NCBI GenBank assembly: GCA_945904015.1 | Contig: CAMDPK010000041.1 | Span: 1-47,429, forward strand | Reading direction: 5' to 3' | Length of the DNA stretch: 47,429 bases | Origin: Candidatus Kuenenia stuttgartensis | GTDB taxonomy: Bacteria > Planctomycetota > Planctomycetia > Planctomycetales > Planctomycetaceae | Shown here: positions 30,594 through 38,531 of the stretch, piece by piece | How the letters are laid out: each line of letters opens with the position of its first letter | Numbering within the stretch: position 1 is the first letter of the stretch | Notes under the pieces: model-generated | What the model was told of the DNA's origin: nothing | Database searches by the model: none | The model's input: the letters and a program-made list of their open reading frames with translations, nothing else | Program-made: the position numbers and the translations under genes

Positions 30594-31858
30594 GGCTGGC
30601 TCCTTTCGGCCGAAGCCGTGGAAACCTGCACGCCTGCGGGGTTGATCCCGTTCGATTCGAGACTCGTCGATCCGGGAACCTCTCTGGGCTGCACCAATCG
30701 TTCGCCAGCGGGAGCACCGATGATCGACGTCTGGCCGAACATCTTCGCCAACACCAGCGGATACGCGACCGTCCCGGCAAACAAGAAGCAACTGATCGGG
30801 ATGAGGTACTTCAAACAGGTCGTCATGACTTGGTCGATGCGCAGCCGAGGGAGCGTCCAGCGCACCCAAATCTGTACGCAGACCAGAATCGACGACTTGA
30901 CCAAGAACACCTTCAGGCCAATCACGTTCGCGATGAAATTCCCCAGCCCATCCGGGAAGGCCGTTTTGATCGCCGTGATGATTCCAAAGCCATCGTCCCA
31001 GCCGCCGAGGAACAGCACGACCGCCAAACCGCTCACGAGAAACATGCTGGCGTACTCGGCGAGGAAGAACAGCGACCAGCGGAAACCGCTGTATTCGGTG
31101 AGGAATCCGGCGACCAGTTCGCTTTCCGCCTCGGCCAGATCGAACGGAGCTCGCTTGCAACTGGCCGTCGCGCAGGTGAAGTACACGAAGAACGCGAAGA
31201 AGTTGAACGGGTGCAGAATGTTCCAGTTCCAGGCTCCGCCCGACTGGAGCAACGCGACCTCGTTCAGATTCAGCGTCCCCGCCGTGACGATTGGGCAGAG
31301 AGCACAGATCGCCATCGGGATTTCGTAGCTGACCATCTGGGCTCCTTCGCGCATGGCCCCGAAGAGTGCCCACTTCGAGCCGCTCGAATAGCCGGCCAAG
31401 ATCACTCCCAAGACTTCCAACGACAGCACCGCCAGCGTCAGAAACAAACCGACGTCGAGGGTCATCGCCGCCCAGCCATCCGAGAACGGCAGAGCGATGT
31501 ATCCGACGAACGACGCCACCACGACGATGTACGGAGCCAGCCGAAACATCAGTCCGTCAGCGTCTTTCGGGACGAGGTCTTCCTTTTGAATCAGCTTGAT
31601 GCCGTCCGCCAACGATTGCAGCCAACCAAACTTGCCGCCGCAACGAGTCGGACCCAAGCGGTCTTGGATGCGGCCGGAGATTTTTCGCTCGGCCCAAATA
31701 AAGAGACCAGCCGGTAAGCCGAACCAGGCTCCGACCAAAGCGACATGCACGACCGCCGCGAAAATCATCGCCGTCGATTCGTCAAGCGGACCAAAGAACG
31801 GCACGCCGTTCGTTTGGAGATACTCCGCCAGAGAGTTGGCAGCCAACAGTGTGTCCAT
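30590..31858 (-). CDS. nuoH: NADH-quinone oxidoreductase subunit H
   Basis: This 422-residue membrane subunit forms the quinone pocket with NuoB/D. Signatures are FIWAERKISGRIQDRLGPTRCGG, GWLQSLADGIKLIQKED, EVLGVILAGYSSGSKWALFGAMREGAQMVSYEI, APFDLAEAESELVAGFLTEYSG and WVRWTLPRLRIDQVM. The C-terminus has an unusual hydrophilic tail of about 45 residues past the last helix (ERLVQPREVPG...SAERSQP). I selected Met at 31858 because the upstream frame is Arg-rich non-family sequence. It is first of the nuo run, and the next gene upstream is divergent. Confidence 0.95.
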   Translation of the reverse strand: MDTLLAANSLAEYLQTNGVPFFGPLDESTAMIFAAVVHVALVGAWFGLPAGLFIWAERKISGRIQDRLGPTRCGGKFGWLQSLADGIKLIQKEDLVPKDADGLMFRLAPYIVVVASFVGYIALPFSDGWAAMTLDVGLFLTLAVLSLEVLGVILAGYSSGSKWALFGAMREGAQMVSYEIPMAICALCPIVTAGTLNLNEVALLQSGGAWNWNILHPFNFFAFFVYFTCATASCKRAPFDLAEAESELVAGFLTEYSGFRWSLFFLAEYASMFLVSGLAVVLFLGGWDDGFGIITAIKTAFPDGLGNFIANVIGLKVFLVKSSILVCVQIWVRWTLPRLRIDQVMTTCLKYLIPISCFLFAGTVAYPLVLAKMFGQTSIIGAPAGERLVQPREVPGSTSLESNGINPAGVQVSTASAERSQP

Positions 31859-32255
31859 CGTCCATTCGGCACGTTGTCGCCGGCGAAGATTTCGCCCGCG
31901 TGGATTGCGGAACCCACCGGCGGAAGCGACCCGCCGGCCAGTCTGTTGAGCCGCTTCTGGACGCGGAAAAAACGCTCCATCTCTCAACAAACCAAGCCTC
32001 AGCAGCTCCCGCTGAGGCCCAAGGAGCGGAGACTATGACAAAACAAATTTCGGGATTCAAGCGACTCTGAACGCGTCGTTTGGGACGCATTCGAGACAGT
32101 TCGTCGAGGGACATTCGGCAATCCGGTCCTCGTCGCGATTCAACTTGCTGGATCGGTTCGTTAGTCTGGTGCGACTCACCGCCAAGGCATCCGAATCGAC
32201 CGAGCCTGGGCCGCATTCAACACACGAGCATCACTCTTCTCGCGAGGTCTCCGCC
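31859..32255. other. divergent intergenic region (nuo operon / lipoprotein)
   Basis: This 397-base gap separates the divergent nuoH and cupredoxin-like lipoprotein genes, so it should contain both promoters and the long 5' leader of nuoH. I see no gene. The one clear structure is a perfect hairpin, gcctcagc-agctccc-gctgaggc, at 31996-32018. It is too far from any stop codon to be a normal terminator, so it may be a repeat unit or a leader element. No sigma-70 boxes convinced me. Confidence 0.5.
31996..32018. repeat. GCCTCAGC hairpin in the nuo leader
   Basis: A perfect 8-bp stem with a 7-base loop lies 137 bases upstream of the nuoH start. On the minus strand it is followed by TTGGTTTGTTGAG, a weak T-rich tail. 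That tail runs toward nuoH, so attenuation is conceivable. Confidence 0.5.
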
Positions 32256-33161
32256 ATGAAATTCGTCTCGTTTTCCAGCCAAGCGACCGCCATCGCTGGA
32301 GCCGCTGCCCTCGCAGTTTGCTCTTTCGGGTGTGGCAGTGGCACATCGACCTCAACCTCCGCAGTGATTCCCGCGGTCGAGGCTCTCGCCGTGGCCGCTC
32401 AACCTGCGAAAGAACCCGTCCTGCTCGCCAGCGTTGCTGAGACTTCCACCACGGAAGGCGCTCCGCCCACGAAAGCGGCTGGAGATTGGGGCAATCTCTC
32501 CGGCCAGTTCATTTTGGATGGCGACATCCCTGCCGCCGACGAAGTCGAAAACGTCAAGGAGCCGATCTGTTCCAAAAAGGTTCCGACCGACGAACTGGTC
32601 GTCAACAAGGACAACAAGGGGATCGTCAACGTCTTCGTTTACATCCCGGCGCTCAAGAAGCCGAAGGTGCATCCCGATCTGGCGAAGTCCACCGAGAAGG
32701 AAGTCGTGCTCGACCAGAAGGACTGCCGTTTCATGCCGCACGGACAAGTCATGCGCACCGACCAGATCTTGATGGTCAAGTCGATGGACAACTGCAATCA
32801 CAACACGCGGCCAAATCCGATCAAGAACAACCCGGTCAATTTCACCGTGCCGCCCGTCAGCCGTGAAGGATTGCCTTGGAAAGTCACCGTCGCCGAGAAC
32901 CTGCCGACACAAATCAAATGCGACATTCACCCGTGGATGTCGTCCTACTGTTTGGTGCTCGATCACCCGTATGGCGTCGCCACCGACAAGGACGGCAAGT
33001 TCAAGATCGAAAAGCTTCCGGCTGGCGAGTTGGAGTTCCGCTACTGGCACGAGCGTCCCGGCTACGTCGAGAAGTCGGTGAAGATCACCATCGAAGCCGG
33101 CAAGACGAAAGACCTCGGCACGATCAAAGTGCCTATCGCGAAGTTCGCCAAGCAGAGTTAG
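32256..33161 (+). CDS. cupredoxin-like / carboxypeptidase-regulatory-type lipoprotein
   Basis: This 301-residue protein has a lipoprotein-type signal ending in CSFGC (lipid Cys about residue 24), then a Thr/Ser/Ala-rich linker. A conserved domain follows: GNLSGQFILDGDIP, VNVFVYIPALKKP, NCNHNTRPNPIKNNPVNF and IKCDIHPWMSSYCLVLDHPYGVATDKDGKFKIEKLPAGELEFRYWHE in consecutive stretches. The His, and the C-x2-H-x2-M group in CDIHPWM, are arranged like a type 1 copper site. The last part is a beta-sandwich of the CarboxypepD_reg kind. Similar lipoproteins are common in planctomycetes, with unknown role, possibly electron transfer or extracellular adhesion. The ATG at 32256 begins the signal peptide; the longer upstream frame is discarded. 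Confidence 0.8.
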   Translation: MKFVSFSSQATAIAGAAALAVCSFGCGSGTSTSTSAVIPAVEALAVAAQPAKEPVLLASVAETSTTEGAPPTKAAGDWGNLSGQFILDGDIPAADEVENVKEPICSKKVPTDELVVNKDNKGIVNVFVYIPALKKPKVHPDLAKSTEKEVVLDQKDCRFMPHGQVMRTDQILMVKSMDNCNHNTRPNPIKNNPVNFTVPPVSREGLPWKVTVAENLPTQIKCDIHPWMSSYCLVLDHPYGVATDKDGKFKIEKLPAGELEFRYWHERPGYVEKSVKITIEAGKTKDLGTIKVPIAKFAKQS

Positions 33162-33179
33162 TTTCTAGAGTTTCGCTGA

Positions 33180-33283
33180 CCCCACCGGGCTTGCCCCGGT
33201 GGTTTATTGGCTTTTGCACTACTCGACTCGACTTCAATCGACTTGGCAAAAGCCAACGAGCCACCGGCACAAGGCCGGTGGGG
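33180..33283. repeat. CCACCGGGCTTG inverted repeat, copy 2
   Basis: It has the same outer hairpin arm (ccccaccgggcttg-cccggtgg) and inner ggcttttgcactactc as the copy at 26907, with the distal part rearranged (ggcaaaagccaacgagccaccggcacaaggccggtgggg). The arms pair over about 35 bases. It lies between the lipoprotein stop (33161) and the sugar isomerase start (33309). Confidence 0.88.
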
Positions 33284-33308
33284 AATTTTCTTTGAAAAGG
33301 ACTCCCGA

Positions 33309-34325
33309 ATGACCGCTCCGCAAGTGATCCTCAGCGCCTTCGCCGACGAAGCTGCCAATCGCAAGACCGCGTTGGAGCAACTTTCCGCGCTCGCCGCCGT
33401 CGGCCTGAAGAGTTACAGCCCGCGATTCATCGACGTGAATTCCACCGGCGAAGTCAAGCACGTCGTCACGCTCAGCAAGGCCGAGTACCAAACGCTCGGC
33501 AAGCTCAACGCCGAGTACGGCGTCCGCGTCACGAGCATCGGCTCGCGCATCGGCAAGGTGAAACTGAAGGACAAAGTGGACGGCTCGCACAACAAATTCG
33601 TGCCGTTCAAGGAGTACCTCAAGACCGAAGTCGCCTCGACGATCAACGCCGCGAAGGAACTCGGAACGGTGCTGATTCGCGGCTTCTCGTTCTATCCGCC
33701 GCGCGGCGAAGACTCACGGCCGTACTTCCAGCAAGCCGTCGATCAAATCGGCCAAATCGCCGACCTGTGTGCGAAAGCGGGACTCGTCTACGGCCTCGAA
33801 ATCGAACCGAACTTGATTGGCGACACTGGCCCAATGATGGCCAAGTTGGCTCGCGCCGTGAAACGCAAAAACATGCTGCTGATCTTCGACGGCGGCAACG
33901 TCGCCTGCCAAAACAAATCGCCGATGCAGTGCTACGAAGAGTACCTCGCGATGCGCGACCATCTCGGCTGGATGCACATCAAGGACTACAAGATCGACCC
34001 CACGATGACCTGGACCGGCACTGTCGATGAAGAGGGGCTGAAGAACTTCGTCCCCGCCGATCGCGGCGACGCCGGTCACGATCTGGTGCTCAAAGACCTG
34101 CGCGAACACCTGCCGAAACTCGAAAAGCGAATCAAATCACTCGGAGCTCCCGGCTTCTTCCTGGAAGTCGAACCGCACCTCAAAGGAGGCGGCCAGTTCG
34201 GTGGCTTCAGCGGCCCGGACGGATTGGGCGTCGCCGTCCGCTGCCTCTGCCGGTTGCTCGACTACGTCCAGATCGGCTATCAACTCCGCACGTTTGATGA
34301 CATCCGCGCCCTGCGCGGGTTCTGA
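33309..34325 (+). CDS. sugar phosphate isomerase/epimerase-like TIM-barrel protein
   Basis: This 338-residue member of the AP-endonuclease-2/xylose-isomerase-like barrel family opens with [37 protein letters not shown]. Barrel strands carry likely metal ligands: YGLEIEPN (Glu), [10 protein letters not shown] (Asp), GWMHIKDYK (His, Asp) and [14 protein letters not shown] (Glu). There is no signal peptide. Its substrate is unknown; relatives act on inosose, tagatose and other sugars. I chose ATG 33309, which comes right after the inverted repeat; upstream codons in frame belong to the repeat. The Trm112-like gene follows 25 bases later. Confidence 0.88.
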   Translation: MTAPQVILSAFADEAANRKTALEQLSALAAVGLKSYSPRFIDVNSTGEVKHVVTLSKAEYQTLGKLNAEYGVRVTSIGSRIGKVKLKDKVDGSHNKFVPFKEYLKTEVASTINAAKELGTVLIRGFSFYPPRGEDSRPYFQQAVDQIGQIADLCAKAGLVYGLEIEPNLIGDTGPMMAKLARAVKRKNMLLIFDGGNVACQNKSPMQCYEEYLAMRDHLGWMHIKDYKIDPTMTWTGTVDEEGLKNFVPADRGDAGHDLVLKDLREHLPKLEKRIKSLGAPGFFLEVEPHLKGGGQFGGFSGPDGLGVAVRCLCRLLDYVQIGYQLRTFDDIRALRGF

Positions 34326-34350
34326 GTTTCAAAGCCGTACCGGATCGTAG

Positions 34351-34572
34351 ATGTCCATCGACCTTCAGTCCTACGCTCAACTGCTCGTCTGCCCTGCTTG
34401 CCAATCCAAGCTGGTGGTCGATGGTCACATTTTCGTGTGCTGTGCCGAGCCCTGCCGTTTGAAATACGAAGTGAAGGACGACATTCCGGTCATGCTGTCT
34501 GACGAAGCCCAGCCGATCGCGCCGGAAGAATGGGCCGCGATCATGCAGCGAGCCACTCCCGTCAACTTGTGA
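34351..34572 (+). CDS. Trm112-like zinc-ribbon protein
   Basis: This 73-residue small zinc-binding protein has Cys14 and Cys17 in LLVCPACQSKL, then Cys30-Cys31 and Cys35 in FVCCAEPCRLKY, and the family ending YEVKDDIPVML. Bacterial Trm112/YcaR proteins are thought to be partners of methyltransferases or of cell-envelope sugar enzymes. The next gene, rfbC, starts 5 bases after its stop, so they are cotranslated or nearly so. Confidence 0.88.
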   Translation: MSIDLQSYAQLLVCPACQSKLVVDGHIFVCCAEPCRLKYEVKDDIPVMLSDEAQPIAPEEWAAIMQRATPVNL

Positions 34573-34577
34573 TTCCC

Positions 34578-35123
34578 ATGCAAGTCGAAACCACCGCGAT
34601 CTCTGGCTTGCTGTTGATCCAGCCGAAGGTCTTCCGAGACCCACGCGGCTTCTTCACTGAAACTTTCCAGCGTCAGCGCTACCGCGACGCCGGCATCGAC
34701 GTCGAATTCGTGCAGGACAATTTTTCTCGCTCGTCGAAAGGGACGCTGCGCGGCTTGCACTATCAGATTCAGCATCCGCAGGGAAAGCTGGTGCAAGTGC
34801 TTCGCGGCAGAATCTTCGACGTCGTCGTCGATTTGCGCAAACCGTCGCCGACCTTCGGACGTTGGCTTGGTTTTGAACTCAGCGACGAGACTTGCCAGCA
34901 GGTGTATGTTCCGCCGGGCTGCGCTCACGGCTTTTGCGTGCTCAGCGAGACCGCCGACTTCACCTACAAATGCACCGACCTGTACTTCCCAGAGCACGAA
35001 CGCACGCTGCTTTGGAACGACCCCGCGATCGGCATCGAATGGCCGCTGACCGACGAGCCGATTCTCTCGAACAAAGACTGCGCCGGTGTTCCGCTGGAAC
35101 GAGCGGAAGTTTTTGCCGACTGA
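34578..35123 (+). CDS. rfbC: dTDP-4-dehydrorhamnose 3,5-epimerase
   Basis: This 181-residue cupin-fold epimerase makes the third step of dTDP-L-rhamnose synthesis for surface polysaccharides. It contains FRDPRGFFTETF, QDNFSRSSKGTLRGLHYQ with catalytic His61, PQGKLVQVLRGRIFDVVVDLR (Lys70), YVPPGCAHGFCVLSE, catalytic Tyr130 in FTYKCTD, and ILSNKD. The length is standard. The other dTDP-rhamnose genes (rfbA, B, D) are not in the window. A GGCAGGTT repeat starts one base after its TGA. Confidence 0.97.
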   Translation: MQVETTAISGLLLIQPKVFRDPRGFFTETFQRQRYRDAGIDVEFVQDNFSRSSKGTLRGLHYQIQHPQGKLVQVLRGRIFDVVVDLRKPSPTFGRWLGFELSDETCQQVYVPPGCAHGFCVLSETADFTYKCTDLYFPEHERTLLWNDPAIGIEWPLTDEPILSNKDCAGVPLERAEVFAD

Positions 35124-35124
35124 T

Positions 35125-35193
35125 GTGGGGCAGGTTTTCAACCTGCCCGGCCAACAATTCTCTTGGAACGGGCAGGTTGAAAACCTGCCCCAC
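35125..35193. repeat. GGCAGGTT palindromic repeat, copy 4 (rfbC-pdxA junction)
   Basis: The arms at 35125-35148 and 35170-35193 are complementary over their length, with a 21-base loop. The element occupies the entire rfbC-pdxA gap apart from one base on the left and four (GAAT) before the pdxA ATG. Confidence 0.92.
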
Positions 35194-35197
35194 GAAT

Positions 35198-36238
35198 ATG
35201 ACCTTCGCACATCCCACGATTGCTCTCACCCTCGGCGACGTTGCCGGCATCGGCCCCGAAGTCGTCGTGCGAGCGTGTGCCGATCCGCGAGTCATGGCCG
35301 CGTGCCGGCCAGTCATCGTCGGACATCCCGGTGTCGCGCGTCGAGCGATCGCTCACAGCAGCCTCAAGATCGAAATCGCCGAAGTCACACAGCCAGACGA
35401 GATGCCGCCGAACAACACGCTCGCCTGTTGGAATCCACCGGCTGCACCGCGAGCAGTCGTCGACGTTCCTCCCGGCCAAAACGACGCTCGCGCCGGCCGA
35501 GCGGCTTACGAGTACCTCGTTGCCGCTGCGAAGGCTGCGATCATCAAGCAAGTTGACGCGATCACGACCGCGCCCCTCAGCAAAGCCGCGCTGCATCTCG
35601 CCGGACTGAAGTATCCCGGCCACACCGAAATCCTCGCCGAGGTTTGCGGCGTGCGCGACTTCGGCATGATGCTGTTCCTGCCGAGCGGCGGCGCGGTGAA
35701 ATCACCGCACGGTCTCGGCGTCGTTCACGTCACGCTGCACACGTCGATCCGCAGCGTCCCGGACCTGCTCACGACGGCAGGTGTTGCCGAGAAGATCGAA
35801 CTCATCGACGGGTTTCTGCGTCGCATCGGTTGTCCGAGTCCGCGAGTCGCCGTGTGTGCTCTGAATCCGCACGCTGGCGAAGAGGAAATTTTCGGCACCG
35901 AAGATTCGCGGATCATTGCTCCCGCCGTGCAGACGGTTGCCGGTCGCGGACACATCAACGTCACCGGCCCACTGCCCGCCGACACGCTGTTCCGCCGCGC
36001 CGCTGCCGGCGAGTTCGACGCCGTCGTTGCGATGTATCACGATCAAGGACACATCGCATTCAAGCTGATCGGCTTTCAATCCGCCGTGAACGTGACGCTC
36101 GGCCTGCCGATCATCCGCACCAGTCCGAGTCATGGCACCGCATTCGACATCGCTTGGCAATGCCCCGCCGATCCCAGCGGCATGATCGAAGCGATTTTGA
36201 TCGCGGCGAAACTGTCTCGCGGCGAAGCCGCAACGTAG
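35198..36238 (+). CDS. pdxA: 4-hydroxythreonine-4-phosphate dehydrogenase
   Basis: This 346-residue enzyme of the DXP-dependent pyridoxal phosphate pathway contains IALTLGDVAGIGPEVVVRAC (usual GDPAGIGPE with Val for Pro), DAITTAPLSKAALHLAGLKYPGHTEILAE with a metal-ligand His, VVHVTLHTSIRSV (second metal His), CALNPHAGEEEIFG, TGPLPADTLF, MYHDQGHIAFKL (third metal His) and RTSPSHGTAFDIA. Length fits. No Shine-Dalgarno sequence is visible; the ATG comes four bases after a palindromic repeat. Translation may depend on coupling to rfbC or on the repeat structure. Its TAG stop lies in the arm of the next inverted repeat. Confidence 0.95.
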   Translation: MTFAHPTIALTLGDVAGIGPEVVVRACADPRVMAACRPVIVGHPGVARRAIAHSSLKIEIAEVTQPDEMPPNNTLACWNPPAAPRAVVDVPPGQNDARAGRAAYEYLVAAAKAAIIKQVDAITTAPLSKAALHLAGLKYPGHTEILAEVCGVRDFGMMLFLPSGGAVKSPHGLGVVHVTLHTSIRSVPDLLTTAGVAEKIELIDGFLRRIGCPSPRVAVCALNPHAGEEEIFGTEDSRIIAPAVQTVAGRGHINVTGPLPADTLFRRAAAGEFDAVVAMYHDQGHIAFKLIGFQSAVNVTLGLPIIRTSPSHGTAFDIAWQCPADPSGMIEAILIAAKLSRGEAAT

Positions 36239-36348
36239 CCGTCATCGCTCCGCGTGACGTGCTGAGCTTTCAACAGCGTTCAAAAATTTCACTTGTCACA
36301 TCGCCATCAAGCGTTCGGCTCGTCACGCGGAGCGATGACGGCTACGTT
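36232..36348. repeat. 28-bp-arm inverted repeat spanning convergent gene ends
   Basis: The arms at 36232-36259 and 36321-36348 are perfect complements over 28 bases (core cgtcatcgctccgcgtgacg), with a 61-base loop. The left arm contains the last codon and TAG of pdxA, and the right arm ends on the last base of the DUF1501 TGA. It fills the gap between these convergent genes and may end transcription from both sides. Confidence 0.9.
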
Positions 36349-37748
36349 CAAGACGCAAACAATTCGCGAATCGGCCGTCCGTCGGAAATGCGATGCGGCC
36401 TCGCGGTCGTGTCGTGAATCTCGGTCATCGGGTCGATGCCGAAGCGTGAGAAAATCGTCGCTGTGAGATCCGCCGGCTTGACCGGATTCGTTTCGGGATA
36501 CATCCCCAGCCGATCGCTCGATCCGTAAACGAAGCCCCCCTTCACGCCGCCGCCGGCCAGAAGCACCGAGTAGCAATCGGGCCAATGATCTCGCCCGGCG
36601 TTCGCGTTGATGCGCGGCGTGCGGCCGAACTCGCCCATCGCGACGACCAGCGTCGAATCGAGAAGCCCGCGCTGGTCCAAGTCCTCGATCAACGCCGACA
36701 AACTCTGATCGGTCTGCGGCAACAGATAGTGCTTGTGATGGAAGAAATTGTTGGCGTGCGCGTCCCAATTCTGACCTTGCTGGCGGAAGTCGAAGACGTT
36801 GACGAATGGCACGCCCGCTTCGACCAACCGCCGCGCGACGAGCAAGCTCTGTCCGCGCATCGGCCGACCCTCGGCCATCGCCGATTGGCTGGTGTCACCG
36901 TTCACAGCCTCAGCCAGTTTGAATCCGTATCGGTCGCGAGTCGCCTGCGACTCGGCCGACAAATCGAGCGCTCGCCGCAGCGTCTCCGAACCGAGCAACG
37001 AATACGCCTTGTCGTAGAAAGCTCGCCACTGCCGCTCGGCCGAGTTGTTCGCAGCGAACTCGCTTTCGAGGACGCGAAGCAATCGCCGTCGATCACCGAC
37101 ACTCGCGAAGGTCCGGCCATCCGGCGGCGCGAGCGAGCCGGCTCGATAAGCCCGCTTCGCGACATCGACCGTGATCTGCAGCGGATCAAACGCCGAACCC
37201 AGGAAGCCGCCTCCCTGACACGGCACATCGACGACGTTGTGAAACAGAAACGGCAATGCAGCGTGCGGCACATCCAGTCCGCGCTCTCGCCACAAGTAGC
37301 TGCACATCGCTCCGACACACGGATAGAACTGCGGGATCGGAGCGAACTCTTCGCGGTCCCCTTGAGGCGATTGCCGCCCGGTCAGCATCTCGGTCGAGGC
37401 CGAATCGTGCAGCCGATTCTGATGGTTCACGCTCCGCACGATGGCGACCTTGTGCATCACCTTGGCCATCTGCGGCAGATGCTCGGAGACCATCACTCCC
37501 GGTGCCGATGACGCGATCGGCAGAAACTCGCCCCGCACATCCGACGGGGCATTCGGCTTCAAATCGTAGGTGTCGAGATGACTCGGCCCACCGTAGTAGA
37601 AGACGACGATGCACGCCTTGATCTTCGTCGCCGACTTGTTCACCTCCGCCGCTTGAGCACGCCACAAACCGGACAACGACAACCCCAATCCGCCGCACGC
37701 GGAAGTTCGGAGCAACTGGCGTCGAGTTTGCGGAAGCGTCTCAATCAT
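36348..37748 (-). CDS. DUF1501 protein, Tat-exported
   Basis: This 466-residue protein begins with a twin-arginine signal (TRRQLLRTSACGGLGLSLSG). The DUF1501 core includes ACIVVFYYGGPSHLDTYDLKPNAP, SEHLPQMAKVMHKVAIVRSVNHQN, STEMLTGR, DRYGFKLAE, GQSLLVARRLVEAGVPFVNVFD, WDAHANNF, STLVVAMGEFGRTPRIN, AGRDHWPDCYSVLLAGGGVKGG and the C-terminal HRISDGRPIRELF. The fold resembles alkaline-phosphatase-like sulfatases, but activity is unproven. These genes are hugely expanded in planctomycetes, usually beside DUF1549/DUF1553 cytochrome-like genes. Here no such partner is adjacent, which is less common. Confidence 0.95.
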   Translation of the reverse strand: MIETLPQTRRQLLRTSACGGLGLSLSGLWRAQAAEVNKSATKIKACIVVFYYGGPSHLDTYDLKPNAPSDVRGEFLPIASSAPGVMVSEHLPQMAKVMHKVAIVRSVNHQNRLHDSASTEMLTGRQSPQGDREEFAPIPQFYPCVGAMCSYLWRERGLDVPHAALPFLFHNVVDVPCQGGGFLGSAFDPLQITVDVAKRAYRAGSLAPPDGRTFASVGDRRRLLRVLESEFAANNSAERQWRAFYDKAYSLLGSETLRRALDLSAESQATRDRYGFKLAEAVNGDTSQSAMAEGRPMRGQSLLVARRLVEAGVPFVNVFDFRQQGQNWDAHANNFFHHKHYLLPQTDQSLSALIEDLDQRGLLDSTLVVAMGEFGRTPRINANAGRDHWPDCYSVLLAGGGVKGGFVYGSSDRLGMYPETNPVKPADLTATIFSRFGIDPMTEIHDTTARPHRISDGRPIRELFAS

Positions 37749-37816
37749 GTTCCCGCCTCGGGTTGAATCGCGTCTAGCTTTTCATGGTCACGAGAATCCT
37801 GCAAGCCCGAACTACC

Positions 37817-37876
37817 AGCACGACGCGCGAGCGAGTGGTTGCTCGCGGACAATCACTCGCTCGCGCGTCGTGCTGA
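37817..37876. repeat. CAGCACGACGCG inverted repeat, copy 1
   Basis: Perfect 22-bp arms at 37817-37838 and 37855-37876 surround a 16-base loop that itself contains ctcgcgg. A second, diverged copy is at 44593-44650. It lies between the DUF1501 start (37748) and the ubiX stop (37887), immediately downstream of ubiX. Confidence 0.9.
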
Positions 37877-37886
37877 TTTTTCTGAC

Positions 37887-38531
37887 TCACTTCTCGCCCC
37901 ACCGCTTGAACAGTCGATGCGTCACGCCGAGCTGATCGCAAATCCGGCCGACGACGAAATCGACCAAATCCAGAATCGCCGTCGGGCCGTGATAAAAACC
38001 CGGCATCGCCGGCAGGATCACCGCTCCGGCGTCGGCGAGTCGTTTCATGTTCTCAAGCTGAATGCTGCCGAGCGGTGTCTCTCGCGGGACGACAATCAGC
38101 TTGCGGCGTTCTTTCAGATGCACATCCGCCGCACGCTGAATCAAGTTCGTTGATTGCCCGCTGGCGATGCTGGCCAGCGTCCCCATCGAGCACGGGCAAA
38201 CCACCATTCCGCCAGTCGGGAACGAGCCGCTGGCGATCCCCGCTCGGAAATCCTGGAAGTGATGGTAGACCAGTTCGCCCGGCGGCACATCTTCCACCGG
38301 ACAGATCGCCGAATCGCTGACCAACAATCGCTGCGGATCGAGCTTCGCCAAGTCCACGCGGATGCCCAACTCATGGTCGAGCACCTCTGCTCCCGACGGG
38401 CTGATCGTCAGATGCACGTGCCGGCCAGAGTTCACCAGCACTTGCAATAGCCTCGTCGCGTAAATGGCGCCGCTGGCTCCGGTGATCGCGACGACCAGAT
38501 CGAGAGGCTTGGGCTCTGATGCTGCGGTCAT
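37887..38531 (-). CDS. ubiX: flavin prenyltransferase UbiX
   Basis: This 214-residue enzyme makes the prenylated FMN cofactor needed by UbiD-type decarboxylases. Motifs are LVVAITGASGAIYATRLLQVL (FMN site), VYHHFQDFRAGIASGSFPTGGMVVCPCSMGTLASIASG, RKLIVVPRETPLGSIQLENMKRLADAGAVILPAMPGFY and a C-terminal DFVVGRICDQLGV. I chose the ATG at 38531, which overlaps the ubiE stop by four bases (ATGA), giving MTAASEPKPLDLVV. It is last in the ubiD-ubiE-ubiX set. Confidence 0.95.
   Translation of the reverse strand: MTAASEPKPLDLVVAITGASGAIYATRLLQVLVNSGRHVHLTISPSGAEVLDHELGIRVDLAKLDPQRLLVSDSAICPVEDVPPGELVYHHFQDFRAGIASGSFPTGGMVVCPCSMGTLASIASGQSTNLIQRAADVHLKERRKLIVVPRETPLGSIQLENMKRLADAGAVILPAMPGFYHGPTAILDLVDFVVGRICDQLGVTHRLFKRWGEK

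Noticed and set aside
30587..30596. Possible nuoI between nuoH and nuoJ
   Set aside because: The two genes overlap by four bases, and no 4Fe-4S ferredoxin Cys pattern is encoded nearby on either strand.
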